Assembly: GCF_016587415.1 (NCBI RefSeq)
Contig: NZ_BNJI01000001.1
Location: 2,891,501 to 2,955,500, forward strand
DNA length: 64,000 bases
Direction of reading: 5' to 3'
Source: Ktedonobacter sp. SOSP1-85
GTDB lineage: Bacteria > Chloroflexota > Ktedonobacteria > Ktedonobacterales > Ktedonobacteraceae
Shown: positions 1-9,954 of the stretch, piece by piece
Layout of the letters: each line of letters begins with the position of its first letter
Position numbering within the stretch: the first letter of the stretch is position 1
Notes under the pieces: model-generated
Told to the model about the DNA's origin: nothing
Database searches by the model: none
What the model saw: the letters and a program-made list of their open reading frames with translations, nothing else
Translations under genes and position numbers: made by a program

Positions 1-95
1 TTGTCCATTTTATTGCTAATTACTCGCCCGACCTTCTGGACGCGGCGCACTGAAGGCGCCGCGGTCGAGCTAGTAGTGGCTACTCGCTCTGTCAT
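1..95 (-). CDS. rpsQ: 30S ribosomal protein S17, N-terminal part (cut by window edge)
   Basis: Reading the minus strand from 95, an ATG opens a frame whose visible residues end in VGRVISNKMDK, matching the conserved N-terminal S17 segment (G-x-V-x-S-x-K-M-x-K). S17 is a primary 16S rRNA-binding protein of the small subunit. A GGAGAG ribosome-binding site lies inside the 3' end of rpmC, and only 2 nt separate the rpmC stop from this start, so the genes are co-transcribed in the usual L16-L29-S17 order. About the first 31 residues are visible. A Thr/Ser/Ala-rich stretch of roughly 15 residues precedes the conserved core. Confidence 0.9.
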   Translation of the reverse strand, partial: MTERVATTSSTAAPSVRRVQKVGRVISNKMD

Positions 96-97
96 GA

Positions 98-304
98 TTA
101 TTCACTCTCCAACATCGTCAGGCGATGCAACAAGCGTGCAATATCTTTCTTGGTGTTCGCGAAGACGCGGTTGTCTTTGACTTCACCGCGCTGCTGCTGC
201 AAGCGGAGGTTAAAGAGCTTCATACGAAGTTCCTGAATCTCTTTGCGCGCCTCGCCCTCGCCCATCTCGCTAATTTGCTTGCGACGTTCGTTAAGCTTCG
301 ACAC
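98..304 (-). CDS. rpmC: 50S ribosomal protein L29
   Basis: This 68-residue protein begins [10 protein letters not shown] with a GTG start and contains the L29 helical signature around [20 protein letters not shown], followed by a basic C-terminal helix. L29 binds 23S rRNA next to L23 at the peptide exit tunnel. A longer in-frame ORF exists upstream, but the GTG at 302-304 gives the normal L29 length. That start overlaps the rplP stop by 14 nt, typical of translational coupling in the S10 operon. Confidence 0.92.
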   Translation of the reverse strand: MSKLNERRKQISEMGEGEARKEIQELRMKLFNLRLQQQRGEVKDNRVFANTKKDIARLLHRLTMLESE

Positions 305-722
305 TCTCCGCCTCCCCTTTAGTAATAAAGCGGCACTTGACAGGCAGCTTGTGGATAGCAAGGCGGATGGCTTCCTTCGCGATCTCTTCGCTGACGCCAC
401 CGATCTCGAAGATGATGCGTCCAGGCTTCACCACGGCAACCCAGTGATCGACCGCACCTTTACCGCTACCCATACGGGTTTCGGCGGGCTTGGCGGTAAT
501 AGGTTTGTCGGGGAAGACGCGGATCCAGACTTTACCACCACGCTTCATATAACGCGTCATCGCGATACGAGCGGACTCGATCTGACGCGCCTCCATCCAA
601 CATGGCTCCAGAGCCTGGAGGCCAAAATCGCCGAAGGCAAGCGTTGCGCCGCGAGTGGCTTCGCCTCTCATACGCCCACGATGTTGGCGACGGTACTTTG
701 TTCTTGATGGTGCCAATAACAT
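291..722 (-). CDS. rplP: 50S ribosomal protein L16
   Basis: The 143-residue product carries the L16 hallmarks: [12 protein letters not shown] near residue 10, then [31 protein letters not shown] and a conserved [15 protein letters not shown] stretch. L16 organises the A-site and tRNA-acceptor region of the large subunit. Its length fits the family (about 137-145). It lies 15 nt after rpsC and overlaps rpmC, in S10-operon order. Confidence 0.97.
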   Translation of the reverse strand: MLLAPSRTKYRRQHRGRMRGEATRGATLAFGDFGLQALEPCWMEARQIESARIAMTRYMKRGGKVWIRVFPDKPITAKPAETRMGSGKGAVDHWVAVVKPGRIIFEIGGVSEEIAKEAIRLAIHKLPVKCRFITKGEAESVEA

Positions 723-737
723 GGCTTCGCTCTCCTC

Positions 738-1757
738 TTATTCGCCCTGAGTGGACTCGGTAGGCCCAGCCGGTGGCTGCTGCGGCTGCTGCTGCTCGGC
801 CGCTGGCTGCTGACGCTCGCTCTGTGGACGTGGCGCGCGCTCGCCCTGTGGGCGTGGGGCGCGCTCGCCCTGCGGACGAGGCCCGCGTGGCGGTCGATCT
901 CCCTGCGGACGAGGTCCACGCTCTCCCTGCGGACGAGGTCCGCGCTGGGGGCGCTCACCACCACGTGGTCGGTCTCCCTGAGGACGCTGACCGCGTGGGC
1001 CGCCCTCGCCTCTGCGGCGATCAGGACGGCGTTCGCCAGACTCACGCGGGGCGGTAGGTGCAAACAGATCCACGGCCTCCGCGCTTTCGCGACGGCGGCT
1101 TGGCAGAATGTCCCCGCGATAGATCCACACTTTTACGCCAATCACACCAAAGGTGGTGTGTGCCTCGGCCAGGCCATAATCGATGTCGGCACGCAGGGTA
1201 TGCAGAGGAACCTTGCCCTCAACCTCTTTCTCGGTGCGAGCAATTTCCGCGCCACCCAGGCGACCACCAGCGATTACCTTGATGCCCTTCGCGCCAGCAC
1301 GCATCGACTTCTGAACCGCCTGCTTCATCGCACGACGGAAAGAGACGCGCTTCTCAAGCTGATCGCAGATGCTGCGACCAACCAGGTACGCGTCCAGCTC
1401 AGGCTGGCGGATCTCGACGATCTCAACGCGCACACGCTTCTGCGTTTTGGCCTCAAGGTGAGCCTTCAGTCTCTCTACCTTTTCACCACTCTTACCGATA
1501 ACAATACCGGGTTTGGCGGTGTTGATCTTTACCAGCACCTGTTTGGGGGCTGCGCGCTCGATCTCAATTTTTGAGACGCCCGCGTCAACCTTGGCCCCAT
1601 GAGCACTGGAAAGCTCTTTGTTGATCATACGGCGGATCTGGAAATCCTCCGCCAGGATATCTTTGTAGTTGTTCTCAGCGTACCAGCGTGACTGCCATGA
1701 TTCCCAGCCTTTGATGACGCCAAGCCGGAACCCTATTGGGTGTACCTTGTGTCCCAA
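738..1757 (-). CDS. rpsC: 30S ribosomal protein S3 with long disordered C-terminal tail
   Basis: Residues 1-220 are a complete bacterial S3: N-terminal [13 protein letters not shown], the KH-domain loop VIGKSG near residues 86-91, and C-terminal [14 protein letters not shown]3 lines the mRNA entry channel. From about residue 223 to 339 the protein continues as a Pro/Arg/Gly/Gln-rich tail built on PRPQGER-like repeats, ending in a Gln-rich acidic segment. Bacterial S3 is usually 210-260 residues, so about 80-120 residues are extra. The tail is encoded by imperfect GC-rich tandem repeats (about 840-1020). The gene sits between rplV and rplP with 15-nt spacings. Confidence 0.97.
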   Translation of the reverse strand: MGHKVHPIGFRLGVIKGWESWQSRWYAENNYKDILAEDFQIRRMINKELSSAHGAKVDAGVSKIEIERAAPKQVLVKINTAKPGIVIGKSGEKVERLKAHLEAKTQKRVRVEIVEIRQPELDAYLVGRSICDQLEKRVSFRRAMKQAVQKSMRAGAKGIKVIAGGRLGGAEIARTEKEVEGKVPLHTLRADIDYGLAEAHTTFGVIGVKVWIYRGDILPSRRRESAEAVDLFAPTAPRESGERRPDRRRGEGGPRGQRPQGDRPRGGERPQRGPRPQGERGPRPQGDRPPRGPRPQGERAPRPQGERAPRPQSERQQPAAEQQQPQQPPAGPTESTQGE

Positions 1758-1772
1758 CTGTGTCCTCCTTAA

Positions 1773-2123
1773 TTAACGGCCCGCGTCAGCAGGATCGTCA
1801 GAAACAATCACTGTCACATGGCAGAAGCGGCGCAAAATACGAGCCGCGCGGCCATGAGAGCGTGGCTTTACACGCTTAATGCGGAATGAATCGTCCGCGA
1901 CAATGTTCAAAATGTATAGATCATCGGGATTGAGACTGTAGTTATTCTCCGCGTTCGCCGCAGCCGAGGCGACAACCTTGCGTACAGGTGTCGCGCCAGC
2001 ATTGGGCAAATACTGGAGAATAGCCAGAGCCTCATTTACGCGAAGCCCCTTCACCGCATTCGTCACCAGACGCATTTTGCGCGGCGAAATTCCGATGTCT
2101 TTTGCAATAGCTCTGACTTGCAT
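1773..2123 (-). CDS. rplV: 50S ribosomal protein L22
   Basis: This 116-residue protein has the L22 core: ISPRKMRLVTNAVKG, the NAENNY motif of the tunnel-lining hairpin region, and KRVKPRSHGRAARILRR near the end. L22 contacts all 23S rRNA domains, and its beta hairpin lines the nascent-chain tunnel. It starts 2 nt after rpsS and is followed by rpsC, as in the standard S10 operon. Confidence 0.97.
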   Translation of the reverse strand: MQVRAIAKDIGISPRKMRLVTNAVKGLRVNEALAILQYLPNAGATPVRKVVASAAANAENNYSLNPDDLYILNIVADDSFRIKRVKPRSHGRAARILRRFCHVTVIVSDDPADAGR

Positions 2124-2125
2124 CT

Positions 2126-2413
2126 CTACCTCACCGAAGTGGTCTTCTCACTTTTGCCGCCCGCATGACCACGATAATGCCTTGTCGGGGCAAATTCACC
2201 AAGTTTATGACCAACCATGTTCTCAGTAATATAAATCGGCACATGGGTCTTCCCGTTATGCACACCGATGGTCATACCAACCATCTCGGGGAAGATCGTC
2301 GAAGCGCGTGACCAGGTCTTGATCAAGCGGCGGTCGCCGCTTTTGCGCATGACAAGCACCTTTTTTCTGAGAGACTCGTGTATATATGGTCCCTTTTTTC
2401 TTGAGCGCGACAT
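2126..2413 (-). CDS. rpsS: 30S ribosomal protein S19
   Basis: A 95-residue protein beginning [15 protein letters not shown], with the conserved segments [31 protein letters not shown] and [14 protein letters not shown]19 forms the small-subunit head with S13 and contacts the A-site finger. Length and motif order are canonical. It is 3 nt downstream of rplB. Confidence 0.97.
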   Translation of the reverse strand: MSRSRKKGPYIHESLRKKVLVMRKSGDRRLIKTWSRASTIFPEMVGMTIGVHNGKTHVPIYITENMVGHKLGEFAPTRHYRGHAGGKSEKTTSVR

Positions 2414-2416
2414 TCC

Positions 2417-3253
2417 TTACTTCCTCCTGCCCGCATTGCGACGGCGAACAATGAAGCGATTGGTTCTCTTGTTCCGACGAGTCTTGAAGCCCATTGCAGG
2501 CTTGCCCCAGGGCGTCTGTGGCTTACCACCAATGGGTGCACGGCCCTCACCACCACCATGAGGATGGTCTCGTGGGTTCATTACCGAACCGCGGACGGTC
2601 GGGCGGCGCCCCAGGTGGCGCGAACGACCGGCCTTACCGATGCTAATGTTCTCGTGATCAAGGTTACCGACCTGGCCAATGGTCGCCATGCACAGAATAT
2701 GCACATTGCGCAGCTCTCCAGAGGGGAGGCGCAACAAGGCGTAATCGCCCTCTTTCGCCATCAACTGGATACCAACACCAGCGCCGCGTGCAAGCTGACC
2801 ACCGCGGCCACGCTCCATCTCCACGTTGTGAACCGTGGTACCGGTCGGGATGTTCTTGAGGGGCAGGGCGTTACCAACACGGATATCCGCGTCAGGGCCA
2901 GCCTCTACACGATCCCCAACCTTAAGGCCCAGAGGAGCAATGATGTAGCGCTTCTCACCATCTAGATAATGCAACAGAGCAATATTGGCAGAGCGGTTTG
3001 GATCATATTCGATCGCCGCGACCCGGGCTGGGACACCAAACTTGTTGCGCTTGAAATCGATGATACGATACGCACGCTTTGCGCCACCGCCACGATGGCG
3101 GGTCGTAATTTTACCCTGATTGTTGCGACCAGAATGCTTCTTCAGCGAAACAGTCAGCGACTTCTCAGGCTTTGTCTTTGTAATCTCCTCGAATGTCGAG
3201 ACGGACATGCCACGACGCCCAGGAGACGTTGGTCGATACTGTCTGATTGGCAT
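2417..3253 (-). CDS. rplB: 50S ribosomal protein L2
   Basis: This 278-residue protein shows the full L2 pattern: [20 protein letters not shown] at the N terminus, [14 protein letters not shown], and the C-terminal motif [23 protein letters not shown] containing the conserved histidine needed for peptidyl-transferase assembly. L2 helps join the subunits. It lies between rplW and rpsS with short spacers in the S10 operon. Confidence 0.97.
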   Translation of the reverse strand: MPIRQYRPTSPGRRGMSVSTFEEITKTKPEKSLTVSLKKHSGRNNQGKITTRHRGGGAKRAYRIIDFKRNKFGVPARVAAIEYDPNRSANIALLHYLDGEKRYIIAPLGLKVGDRVEAGPDADIRVGNALPLKNIPTGTTVHNVEMERGRGGQLARGAGVGIQLMAKEGDYALLRLPSGELRNVHILCMATIGQVGNLDHENISIGKAGRSRHLGRRPTVRGSVMNPRDHPHGGGEGRAPIGGKPQTPWGKPAMGFKTRRNKRTNRFIVRRRNAGRRK

Positions 3254-3265
3254 CTCTTATATCCC

Positions 3266-3562
3266 TTACGCCTTCATTGCGTCGATTGTCTGTCCTTCTT
3301 TGAGGGTGACAATCGCCTTTTTCCATTCACGAGCCTCGACTGGACGCGGGGCCGCTCCACGCCGACGGATCGAGCGCGGCTTACCAGGCATACGCATCGT
3401 GTTGACATGCGTCACGTTGACTTTGAAAAGCGTCTCGACCGCGCGGCGTATATCAACTTTGGTTGCAGTTTTCGCCACTTCAAAGGTATACTGATTCTGC
3501 TCTTGCAGCTTCACCGTTTTCTCGGTGATGATACCTCGGCGTAGTATCTCTGTGATTTCCAC
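3266..3562 (-). CDS. rplW: 50S ribosomal protein L23
   Basis: A 98-residue protein with the L23 layout: ILRRGIITEKT at the N terminus, YTFEVAKTATKVDIRRAVE in the first helix/strand pair, and VNVTHVNTMRMPGK. L23 sits at the tunnel exit and docks trigger factor and SRP. Canonical length, positioned between rplD and rplB. Confidence 0.96.
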   Translation of the reverse strand: MEITEILRRGIITEKTVKLQEQNQYTFEVAKTATKVDIRRAVETLFKVNVTHVNTMRMPGKPRSIRRRGAAPRPVEAREWKKAIVTLKEGQTIDAMKA

Positions 3563-3579
3563 AGTATGTTCCTCCTCGC

Positions 3580-4284
3580 CTACGCTTCGCTACTGGTCTC
3601 CGCTGCTGTAGCTTCGTCGGCAATCTTAAGGGTGGCTTCTTCAGCGCTCAACCCCTCACCAAAGACCAGCTCAATCCAGCGCACAGTCTTGGGTGTCATG
3701 ACGATATAATCATGCTTCAGCAGTTCAACAACGTTGATCGAGGAGACATGTTGGACTTTCGCCGAAGGAATGTTACGCGTAGATAATACGACGTTCTCAT
3801 CGCGCTTCGGCAACATCATTAGGACCTTTTTCCCCTCGCTTGATGGAAGCTTATTCAGCAGTTCAAGCATGTCCTTTGTGCGGGGAGTCTCCATTTCAAG
3901 CTTGTTCACAATGATCAAGCTCTGGTTCGCCACTTTGTCCGAGAGCACCGAGCGGATTGCCAGGCGGCGCATCTTCTTGGGCACATCGTGGTGATATGGA
4001 TGAGGCTTCGGACCAAAGACGGTACCGCCGCCACGAAACTGAGGTGCGCGGGTGCTACCCTGACGAGCACGACCCGTACCCTTCTGTCTGTAAGGCTTTT
4101 TATTGCCGCCCGAGACTTCGGCGCGAGTCTTGGTTGAAGCATTGCCTTGACGGCGATTGACCAGTTGCGCGGTAACGACCTGGTGCAAAACCGCCATGTT
4201 GGGAGTGACCCCGAACACCTGCTCGCTCAGCTCGAGCTGTTCTACGGCCTCTCCGGCCATGTTATACACTGTAGTCGAGGGCAT
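3580..4284 (-). CDS. rplD: 50S ribosomal protein L4
   Basis: The 234-residue protein has the tunnel-loop signature TKTRAEVSGGNKKPYRQKGTGRARQGS (about residues 51-78) followed by FGPKPHPYHHDVPKKMRRLAIRSVLSDK. L4 is a primary 23S rRNA binder, and in many bacteria it also autoregulates the S10 operon. The C-terminal 20 residues are Ala/Glu-rich. It begins 5 nt after rplC. Confidence 0.97.
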   Translation of the reverse strand: MPSTTVYNMAGEAVEQLELSEQVFGVTPNMAVLHQVVTAQLVNRRQGNASTKTRAEVSGGNKKPYRQKGTGRARQGSTRAPQFRGGGTVFGPKPHPYHHDVPKKMRRLAIRSVLSDKVANQSLIIVNKLEMETPRTKDMLELLNKLPSSEGKKVLMMLPKRDENVVLSTRNIPSAKVQHVSSINVVELLKHDYIVMTPKTVRWIELVFGEGLSAEEATLKIADEATAAETSSEA

Positions 4285-4289
4285 TTCGG

Positions 4290-5078
4290 TTACCTCATCA
4301 CATGCTTCTTAATCGTGAGCAAGCCGCCATTGGCGCCAGGTACCGAACCCTTTACCACCAGCAGATTGCGCTCAGGATCAGATTGAACTATTTGCAGTTT
4401 CTTTACTGTTACGCGCGCATTTCCCATGCGACCAGCCATGCGTGTGCCCTTCAAGACACGGCCTGGAGTCGTACCAGAACCGATGGAACCCGGGGCTCTC
4501 AAGCGGTCTGACTGACCATGCGTGCGAGGACCACCGCGGAAGCCATGACGCTTGACACCACCCTGGAAGCCCTTACCTTTGGTAATGCCCACGATGTCAA
4601 CGATCTCGCCGTCGGTGAACAGGCTAGCATTAAAGCTATGTCCCAGCTCAATACTCCCCAGGTCCACACCTTCCTGCAATCCTACTTCGCGCAACACTTT
4701 GAAAGGGCCAAGTTCTGGTCCTGGGCGGCGCTGGCGGTTCTCTCTGATCTTGAGCAACTTGCGTACTTGCTTGCTCTGCTTCTCTTCTTCTTTGTTCTCT
4801 TCGCTCTTTGCCTGCTGGTCATGCGTCTGCAATGCCTTGCGCTGTCCCTTCAGCAATGGCAGGCTATGACCAAGATGTCCCAGTTCAGGACGGGTTGAGT
4901 GCTTAAGGGTGGTCTCTTCAAAACCAATCTGCACTGCCTCATACCCATCACGGGACACCGTTTTGACCTGTGTTACGATGCAGGGGCCGACTTCAATTAC
5001 AGTGACCGGAATGACGGTGCCGTTTTGGCCAAACACCTGGGTCATGCCGACCTTCCTGCCCAACAATGCATCTAGCAT
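4290..5078 (-). CDS. rplC: 50S ribosomal protein L3 with internal charged insertion
   Basis: L3 is recognised by MLDALLGRKVGMTQVF at the N terminus and by the C-terminal core VGITKGKGFQGGVKRHGFRGG (about residues 163-183) and THGQSDRLRAPGSIG. L3 reaches toward the peptidyl-transferase centre. At 262 residues it is longer than usual (about 205-220). The excess lies between about residues 73 and 118, a Lys/Glu/Gln-rich stretch between the RPELGH segment and FKVLREV. The reading frame is intact on both sides, so this is an insertion rather than a frameshift. It opens the rplC-rplD-rplW block after an unusually long spacer from rpsJ. Confidence 0.96.
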   Translation of the reverse strand: MLDALLGRKVGMTQVFGQNGTVIPVTVIEVGPCIVTQVKTVSRDGYEAVQIGFEETTLKHSTRPELGHLGHSLPLLKGQRKALQTHDQQAKSEENKEEEKQSKQVRKLLKIRENRQRRPGPELGPFKVLREVGLQEGVDLGSIELGHSFNASLFTDGEIVDIVGITKGKGFQGGVKRHGFRGGPRTHGQSDRLRAPGSIGSGTTPGRVLKGTRMAGRMGNARVTVKKLQIVQSDPERNLLVVKGSVPGANGGLLTIKKHVMR

Positions 5079-5385
5079 ATTCTTTTACCTCTTCATACTG
5101 TAGGCATCTGAATACTCAGTCCACCAGCGTCTCTCGTGTTAAGAGATCGAGCATTAACGCTCTTTTTCCACCCTCCATGTCTCACAAAAAGACACACAAA
5201 ATGGTTCCCATCCCTGCAACGATGGCTTTCTCGCGCTTCTTCAGATGACCTCGCTGCTCACACAGCCTCCGGCAAGCCTTAAAGATCTTACACGGAAACC
5301 AACGCCACTTTCGTGGCTAGCGCTTCGCGCTCAGGTTTCCGAAAGGTAGTAAGATGAGTGCTTCGCTTGCCAGAATGCTCATAAG
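5079..5385. other. Long rpsJ-rplC spacer (307 bp) containing cloverleaf repeat copy a
   Basis: S10 and L3 genes are usually separated by a few tens of bases; here the gap is 307 bp. The rpsJ-proximal part (5285-5355) is a copy of the dispersed cloverleaf repeat. The remainder (5079-5280) has no convincing ORF. I see no clear promoter, so a transcript running from rpsJ into rplC would include the folded element. Confidence 0.6.
5285..5355. repeat. Cloverleaf palindromic repeat, copy a
   Basis: An outer stem ATCTTAC/GTAAGAT encloses GGAAACC/GGTTTCC, which encloses two hairpins: GCCAC-TTTC-GTGGC and AGCGC-TTC-GCGCT. Copies b-f lie at 10150, 19517, 19585, 20983 and 23805. It is in the same orientation as e and f. 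Confidence 0.75.
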
Positions 5386-5703
5386 CTAGAGCTTGATCTC
5401 AATGTCTACACCTGCGGGCAGATTCAAATGAGTCAGGGCCTCGACAGTCTTGTTAGTATGATCGACGATGTCAATCAAACGCTTATGCGTGCGAATCTCG
5501 AACTGGTCGCGTGCATCCTTATCAATGAAGGGTGAGCGCATAACCGTGTACTTGTCGATTTTCGTAGGCAGTGGCACTGGCCCCGAAACGCGTGCGCCAG
5601 TGCGCTGGGCAGCATCCACAATCTGCATCGCAGACTGGTCGAGAATGCGGTGGTCAAACGCCTTCAGGCGAATGCGGATGCGCTGTTTTGATCCCGTAGC
5701 CAT
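5386..5703 (-). CDS. rpsJ: 30S ribosomal protein S10
   Basis: This 105-residue protein has the S10 motifs [32 protein letters not shown] and the tip-loop region [24 protein letters not shown]10 is a head protein of the 30S subunit and, as NusE, a partner of NusB/NusG in antitermination. It follows tuf after an 81-bp spacer containing a short hairpin. Confidence 0.97.
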   Translation of the reverse strand: MATGSKQRIRIRLKAFDHRILDQSAMQIVDAAQRTGARVSGPVPLPTKIDKYTVMRSPFIDKDARDQFEIRTHKRLIDIVDHTNKTVEALTHLNLPAGVDIEIKL

Positions 5704-5736
5704 GAATACTTTTCTCCTGACAGGTTCCCGACAGCC

Positions 5737-5760
5737 AGAGAGGCTGTTACCAGCCTCTCT
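5737..5760. other. Short hairpin between tuf and rpsJ
   Basis: A perfect 10-bp stem (AGAGAGGCTG / CAGCCTCTCT) with a four-base loop, in the 81-bp tuf-rpsJ spacer. A T-tract follows on the plus strand only, so for the minus-strand transcript it is not a standard terminator. It may act as a processing or attenuation site. Confidence 0.5.
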
Positions 5761-5784
5761 TTTGCTATAGGGTTTCCCCTGATC

Positions 5785-6990
5785 TTATGCAAGAACCTTG
5801 GTGCAGATACCAGCGCCAACGGTACGACCGCCTTCGCGGATGGCGAACTTCACGCCCTCTTCCATCGCGACCGGCTGGATCAACTCGACCGTCATCTCAA
5901 TGTTGTCGCCAGGCATAACCATCTCCACGCCTTCAGGCAGCTTGATCGATCCCGTCACGTCCGTGGTACGGACGTAGAACTGAGGGCGATAGCCGTTGAA
6001 GAATGGCGTATGGCGGCCACCCTCTTCTTTCGAGAGGACGTAGACCTGCGCCAGGAAGTTCTTATGGGGCTTGATCGAACCCGGCTTGGCCAGCACCTGG
6101 CCGCGCTCGATGTCCGCACGCTCAATACCGCGCAGCAGACAACCAACGTTGTCGCCCGCCTGGCCCTCATCCAGCGTCTTCTGGAACATCTCCACACCTG
6201 TGACAACCACGGTGCGGGTCTCTTCCTTCATACCAATGATCTCGATGTTCTCGCCAACTTTGACGATACCACGCTCGATACGGCCCGTGGCCACGGTACC
6301 GCGACCCTTAATGCCGAAGACGTCTTCCACTGGCATCAGGAACGGCTTGTCGGTCGCGCGAGGAGGCGTGGGGATGTAGGAGTCCACCGCATCCATCAGC
6401 TCCCAGATGCACTTGGCTGCCTCGTCGTTGCGCGAGAGGTCGCCTTTGCTCTCCAGGGCTTTGAGCGCTGAACCGCGGATGATAGGAACATCGTCGCCAG
6501 GGAACTGGTACTTCGAGAGCAACTCCCGAACTTCCAACTCGACCAGCTCGAGCAACTCCTCGTCTTCCATCATGTCGACTTTGTTGAGGAAGACCACCAT
6601 CGCGGGAACCTCAACCTGCTGCGCCAGCAGAACGTGCTCGCGCGTCTGAGGCATAGGACCATCAGGAGCACTCACGACCAGGATCGCGCCGTCCATCTGC
6701 GCGGCACCAGTGATCATGTTCTTGATGTAGTCAGCGTGACCGGGGCAGTCCACGTGAGCGTAGTGGCGCTTCTCGGTCTGGTACTCCAGGTGCGCGATTG
6801 AGATGGTGATACCACGCTCGCGCTCCTCGGGGGCCTTGTCGATCTGGTCGAAGGCGGTATATTTCGCAAGCTGAGCGGAGGCCAGGGTATGGGTGATGGC
6901 CGCGGTCAGGGTCGTCTTGCCGTGGTCGATGTGACCAATTGTACCCACGTTAACGTGGGGCTTTGTGCGCTCGAACTTCTGTTTTGCCAT
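5785..6990 (-). CDS. tuf: Elongation factor Tu
   Basis: A complete 401-residue EF-Tu. The P-loop GHIDHGKT is at residues 19-26, followed by the switch-II motif [17 protein letters not shown] for guanine recognition and the C-terminal barrel [16 protein letters not shown]-Tu-GTP delivers aminoacyl-tRNA to the A site. The family usually has V or I at the third position of the GHxDHGKT motif, so Ile is normal. It lies between fusA and rpsJ in str-operon order; the ATG has GAGGATAAAAC upstream. Confidence 0.98.
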   Translation of the reverse strand: MAKQKFERTKPHVNVGTIGHIDHGKTTLTAAITHTLASAQLAKYTAFDQIDKAPEERERGITISIAHLEYQTEKRHYAHVDCPGHADYIKNMITGAAQMDGAILVVSAPDGPMPQTREHVLLAQQVEVPAMVVFLNKVDMMEDEELLELVELEVRELLSKYQFPGDDVPIIRGSALKALESKGDLSRNDEAAKCIWELMDAVDSYIPTPPRATDKPFLMPVEDVFGIKGRGTVATGRIERGIVKVGENIEIIGMKEETRTVVVTGVEMFQKTLDEGQAGDNVGCLLRGIERADIERGQVLAKPGSIKPHKNFLAQVYVLSKEEGGRHTPFFNGYRPQFYVRTTDVTGSIKLPEGVEMVMPGDNIEMTVELIQPVAMEEGVKFAIREGGRTVGAGICTKVLA

Positions 6991-7398
6991 GTTTTATCCT
7001 CTTAATTTTTCCATCCCCTACTTTACCGTAGGAGTTTATCTTCTCAGTGCAGACTCATGCCCTGGCCCGGTAGGCCTGTCCCTGAGTTCGGCACCGGGCA
7101 GGTCCTTCTACATCCTACCCTTTAATTGGGTAGTAAGCCAAAACACGCAAAGAAGATTGTACTCTTTTCGAGTCCTTGCTGACAAGTAGATAGGGAGGTT
7201 TGGGGGATCATCCCTGACTTTTCCACCACTTATACACCATAAGCCGCGTATGTTCAGTATACGCTGGCAGCTATATGGTCACAACCACGAAGCTACCAAC
7301 CCCACCCAAAACCTTTTTTCTCAGCCACCCGCCGTTTGAGGCGCATTGCCACCACAAACGGCGGGCACTTAAACAAATTTGACTACGATCTGCTCAGA
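6991..7398. other. fusA-tuf spacer (408 bp) with hairpins
   Basis: This long spacer contains no credible ORF. Just after the fusA stop is a perfect 11-bp hairpin, CCCGCCGTTTG (7328-7338) with CAAACGGCGGG (7355-7365). No T-tract follows in the direction of fusA transcription. A looser G-rich/C-rich complementarity links 7196-7207 and 7297-7312. It may carry an attenuator or an internal tuf promoter, but I cannot pick one out. Confidence 0.5.
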
Positions 7399-9474
7399 TT
7401 AGCGGCTCGATTTGGCGATAATCTCGTCGGCAATGTTCTTTGGAACGGGATCGTAGTGGGAGAATTCCATCGAGTAGCTGGCACGACCGCTGGACATCGA
7501 ACGCAGCTCGTTCACGTAGCCGAACATCTCGGACAGGGGAACATTAGCTTTGACGACGTTCGAGTCAGCACGGGTCTCCATACCAAGAATGGTGCCACGG
7601 CGGCGGTTGAGGTCGCCGATGACATCGCCATAGAAGTCCTCAGGTGTGGTGACTTCTACGATCATGATCGGCTCCAACAGCACGGGACCAGCTTTACGGA
7701 CACCCTCTTTGACACCCATCGAACCGGCGATTTTAAAGGCCGCCTCACTGGAGTCAACATCGTGGTAAGATCCATCATACAGGGCAACTTTGACGTCGAC
7801 GACGGGGAAGCCGGCGATAATACCGTTCTCCAGCGCCTCGCGCACACCCTGCTCGGTCGGCTTGATGTATTCCCTGGGGACCGTACCACCAACGACCTCG
7901 CTGACGAACTCGATACCCTTACCGCGCTCATTTGGCTCAACACGCAGCCAGACGTCACCGTACTGACCGCTACCACCTGTCTGACGGACGTGGCGACCCT
8001 GGGCCTGCGCGGTACGCGTAATCGTCTCGCGATAGGCCACCTGTGGGCGACCAACATTCGCCTCGACTTTGAACTCGCGGAAGAGGCGGTCCTGAATGAT
8101 TTCCAGGTGCAGCTCACCCATACCCTTAATAATGGTCTGGCCAGACTCCTGGTCAGTATTAACGCGGAAGGTGGGATCCTCTTCAGCCAGTTTGCCCAGA
8201 GCAACGCCCATCTTTTCCTGATCGGCACGCGTTTTAGGCTCGATAGCGATCTCGATAACCGGCGTGGGGAAGGAGATCGACTCCAGGATGATCGGCTTGG
8301 ACGAGTCGGAGAGCGTATCACCTGTGAAGGTGTTGCGCAGACCAACGGCGGCACAGATGTCGCCCGCGCGAATCTCATCGATATCTTCGCGGTGGTTGGC
8401 ATGCATGCGCAACAGGCGACCAACACGCTCGGTCTTGTCCTTCGTCGTATTCTCGACCGAGGCGCCCTTCTTCAAGGTACCAGAGTAGACACGAATGTAG
8501 GAGAGGCGACCAACAAAGGGGTCCGACACGATCTTGAAGACCAGGGCGCTCAGGGGAGCGTTGTCATCAACCTCGCGCGTCTCTTCCTGCTCGGTGTCTG
8601 GGTTGATACCCACGGGTGACGCGATATCGATTGGCGACGGCAGATAATGCACGACGGCGTCGAGCATGGCCTGCACGCCTTTGTTCTTGTAGGAGCTACC
8701 ACAGAGAACAGGCACCAGGGAGTTGGAGATGGTCGCCTTACGCAACGCGACATTCAGCTCCTCTTCGGAGATCTCTTCGCCCTCAAGGAACTTCAGCGTC
8801 AGCTCCTCGTCGGTCTCGGCAACGCGCTCAACCATGGTATCGCGATGCTGCTGCGCCTCATCCCTCAACGTCTCGGGAATCTCGCTAATGATTGGCGAAG
8901 CGCCCTTCTCGTCGGTGAAGGTTACGGATTTCATCGTGATCAGGTCGATAAAGCCCTTGAAGTTGCTCTCGCTGCCGAGAGGAACCTGGATGGGCACAGG
9001 AACGGCACTCAGACGCGTTCTGATCATATCAACCGTGCGCCAGAAATCGGCACCCGTGCGGTCCATCTTGTTGACGTAGCAGATACGAGGCACGTTATAC
9101 TTGTTCGCCTGGCGCCACACGGTCTCAGACTGAGGCTCAACACCCGCGACGGCGTCGAAGACCACCACGCCACCGTCGAGTACGCGCAAGTTGCGCTCGA
9201 CCTCAGCCGTGAAGTCTACGTGTCCAGGGGTATCGATGATGTTGAACTGATAATCATTCCAGAAGCACATAGTGGCCGCTGAAGTGATGGTGATACCACG
9301 CTCCTGCTCCTGCGGCATCCAGTCCATGGTCGCGCCGCCCTCGTGCACCTCACCAATGCGATGGATACGCCCGGTGTAGTAGAGGATACGCTCTGTGGTG
9401 GTCGTCTTACCCGCGTCAATGTGAGCGATGATACCAATATTGCGAATTTTATCGAGTGGGAATTCTCTAGCCAT
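7399..9474 (-). CDS. fusA: Elongation factor G
   Basis: The 691-residue protein has the EF-G domain order: G domain with [15 protein letters not shown] near residue 17, the RGITITSAA switch region, DTPGHVDFT and [10 protein letters not shown]. Domain II follows, then a domain IV segment [16 protein letters not shown], and a C-terminal domain V with [22 protein letters not shown] drives translocation and, with RRF, ribosome recycling. Length is canonical. It starts 9 nt after the rpsG stop. Confidence 0.98.
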   Translation of the reverse strand: MAREFPLDKIRNIGIIAHIDAGKTTTTERILYYTGRIHRIGEVHEGGATMDWMPQEQERGITITSAATMCFWNDYQFNIIDTPGHVDFTAEVERNLRVLDGGVVVFDAVAGVEPQSETVWRQANKYNVPRICYVNKMDRTGADFWRTVDMIRTRLSAVPVPIQVPLGSESNFKGFIDLITMKSVTFTDEKGASPIISEIPETLRDEAQQHRDTMVERVAETDEELTLKFLEGEEISEEELNVALRKATISNSLVPVLCGSSYKNKGVQAMLDAVVHYLPSPIDIASPVGINPDTEQEETREVDDNAPLSALVFKIVSDPFVGRLSYIRVYSGTLKKGASVENTTKDKTERVGRLLRMHANHREDIDEIRAGDICAAVGLRNTFTGDTLSDSSKPIILESISFPTPVIEIAIEPKTRADQEKMGVALGKLAEEDPTFRVNTDQESGQTIIKGMGELHLEIIQDRLFREFKVEANVGRPQVAYRETITRTAQAQGRHVRQTGGSGQYGDVWLRVEPNERGKGIEFVSEVVGGTVPREYIKPTEQGVREALENGIIAGFPVVDVKVALYDGSYHDVDSSEAAFKIAGSMGVKEGVRKAGPVLLEPIMIVEVTTPEDFYGDVIGDLNRRRGTILGMETRADSNVVKANVPLSEMFGYVNELRSMSSGRASYSMEFSHYDPVPKNIADEIIAKSSR

Positions 9475-9483
9475 GATGTCTTT

Positions 9484-9954
9484 TTACCAGCGATAATGAG
9501 CGAAAGCCTTGTTAGACTCCGCCATCTTGTGAGTTTCCTCACGCTTTTTAATAGTGGAACCTTGTCCCGCCGCCGCATCCATCAACTCGCTAGCCAGCTT
9601 ATCCGACATCGACCTGCCGTTTCTTGTGCGAGCAGCACGAATCAACCAGCGCATTGCCAACGCGTTACCACGATCCTTGCGGACTTCCACAGGGACCTGG
9701 TAGGTGGAACCACCAACACGACGGGGCTTAACCTCAATACTGGGTGTCGCATTCTTCAATGCCTGATCAAACACCTCAATAGATGGGCGCTTCTGCTTTA
9801 TTTCAATGGCTTCCAGCGCATCGTAGAGAATACGCTCAGCCAGGCTGCGCTTTCCATCAACCATCATTTTGTTAATGAAGCGAGCCACGTTACGGCTTCT
9901 GTATTTTGCATCCGGCACATCGGGCCGTCGCACCACTCTCTTACGTCTTGGCAA
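9484..9954 (-). CDS. rpsG: 30S ribosomal protein S7 (TTG start)
   Basis: The true N terminus is LPRRKRVVRR, equivalent to the usual MPRRKxV start. A TTG codon at 9952-9954 sits six bases after a strong GGGAGG, giving 156 residues, the standard S7 length. A longer ORF to 10017 has no such support. Recognisable segments are ARFINKMMVDGKRSLAE, VKPRRVGGSTYQVPVEV and the C-terminal HYRW. S7 nucleates 30S head assembly and contacts E-site tRNA. Confidence 0.95.
   Translation of the reverse strand: MPRRKRVVRRPDVPDAKYRSRNVARFINKMMVDGKRSLAERILYDALEAIEIKQKRPSIEVFDQALKNATPSIEVKPRRVGGSTYQVPVEVRKDRGNALAMRWLIRAARTRNGRSMSDKLASELMDAAAGQGSTIKKREETHKMAESNKAFAHYRW

Noticed and set aside
2268-2561. 97-codon plus-strand frame over rpsS/rplB
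   Set aside because: Antisense shadow of two complete ribosomal protein genes.
7328-7365. Hairpin after fusA as a rho-independent terminator
   Set aside because: The T-tract lies on the wrong side for minus-strand transcription, and tuf continues in the same operon.
7336-8619. 427-codon plus-strand open frame opposite fusA
   Set aside because: It is the antisense shadow of EF-G; sense protein is fully conserved and no ribosome-binding site or family resemblance supports the antisense frame.
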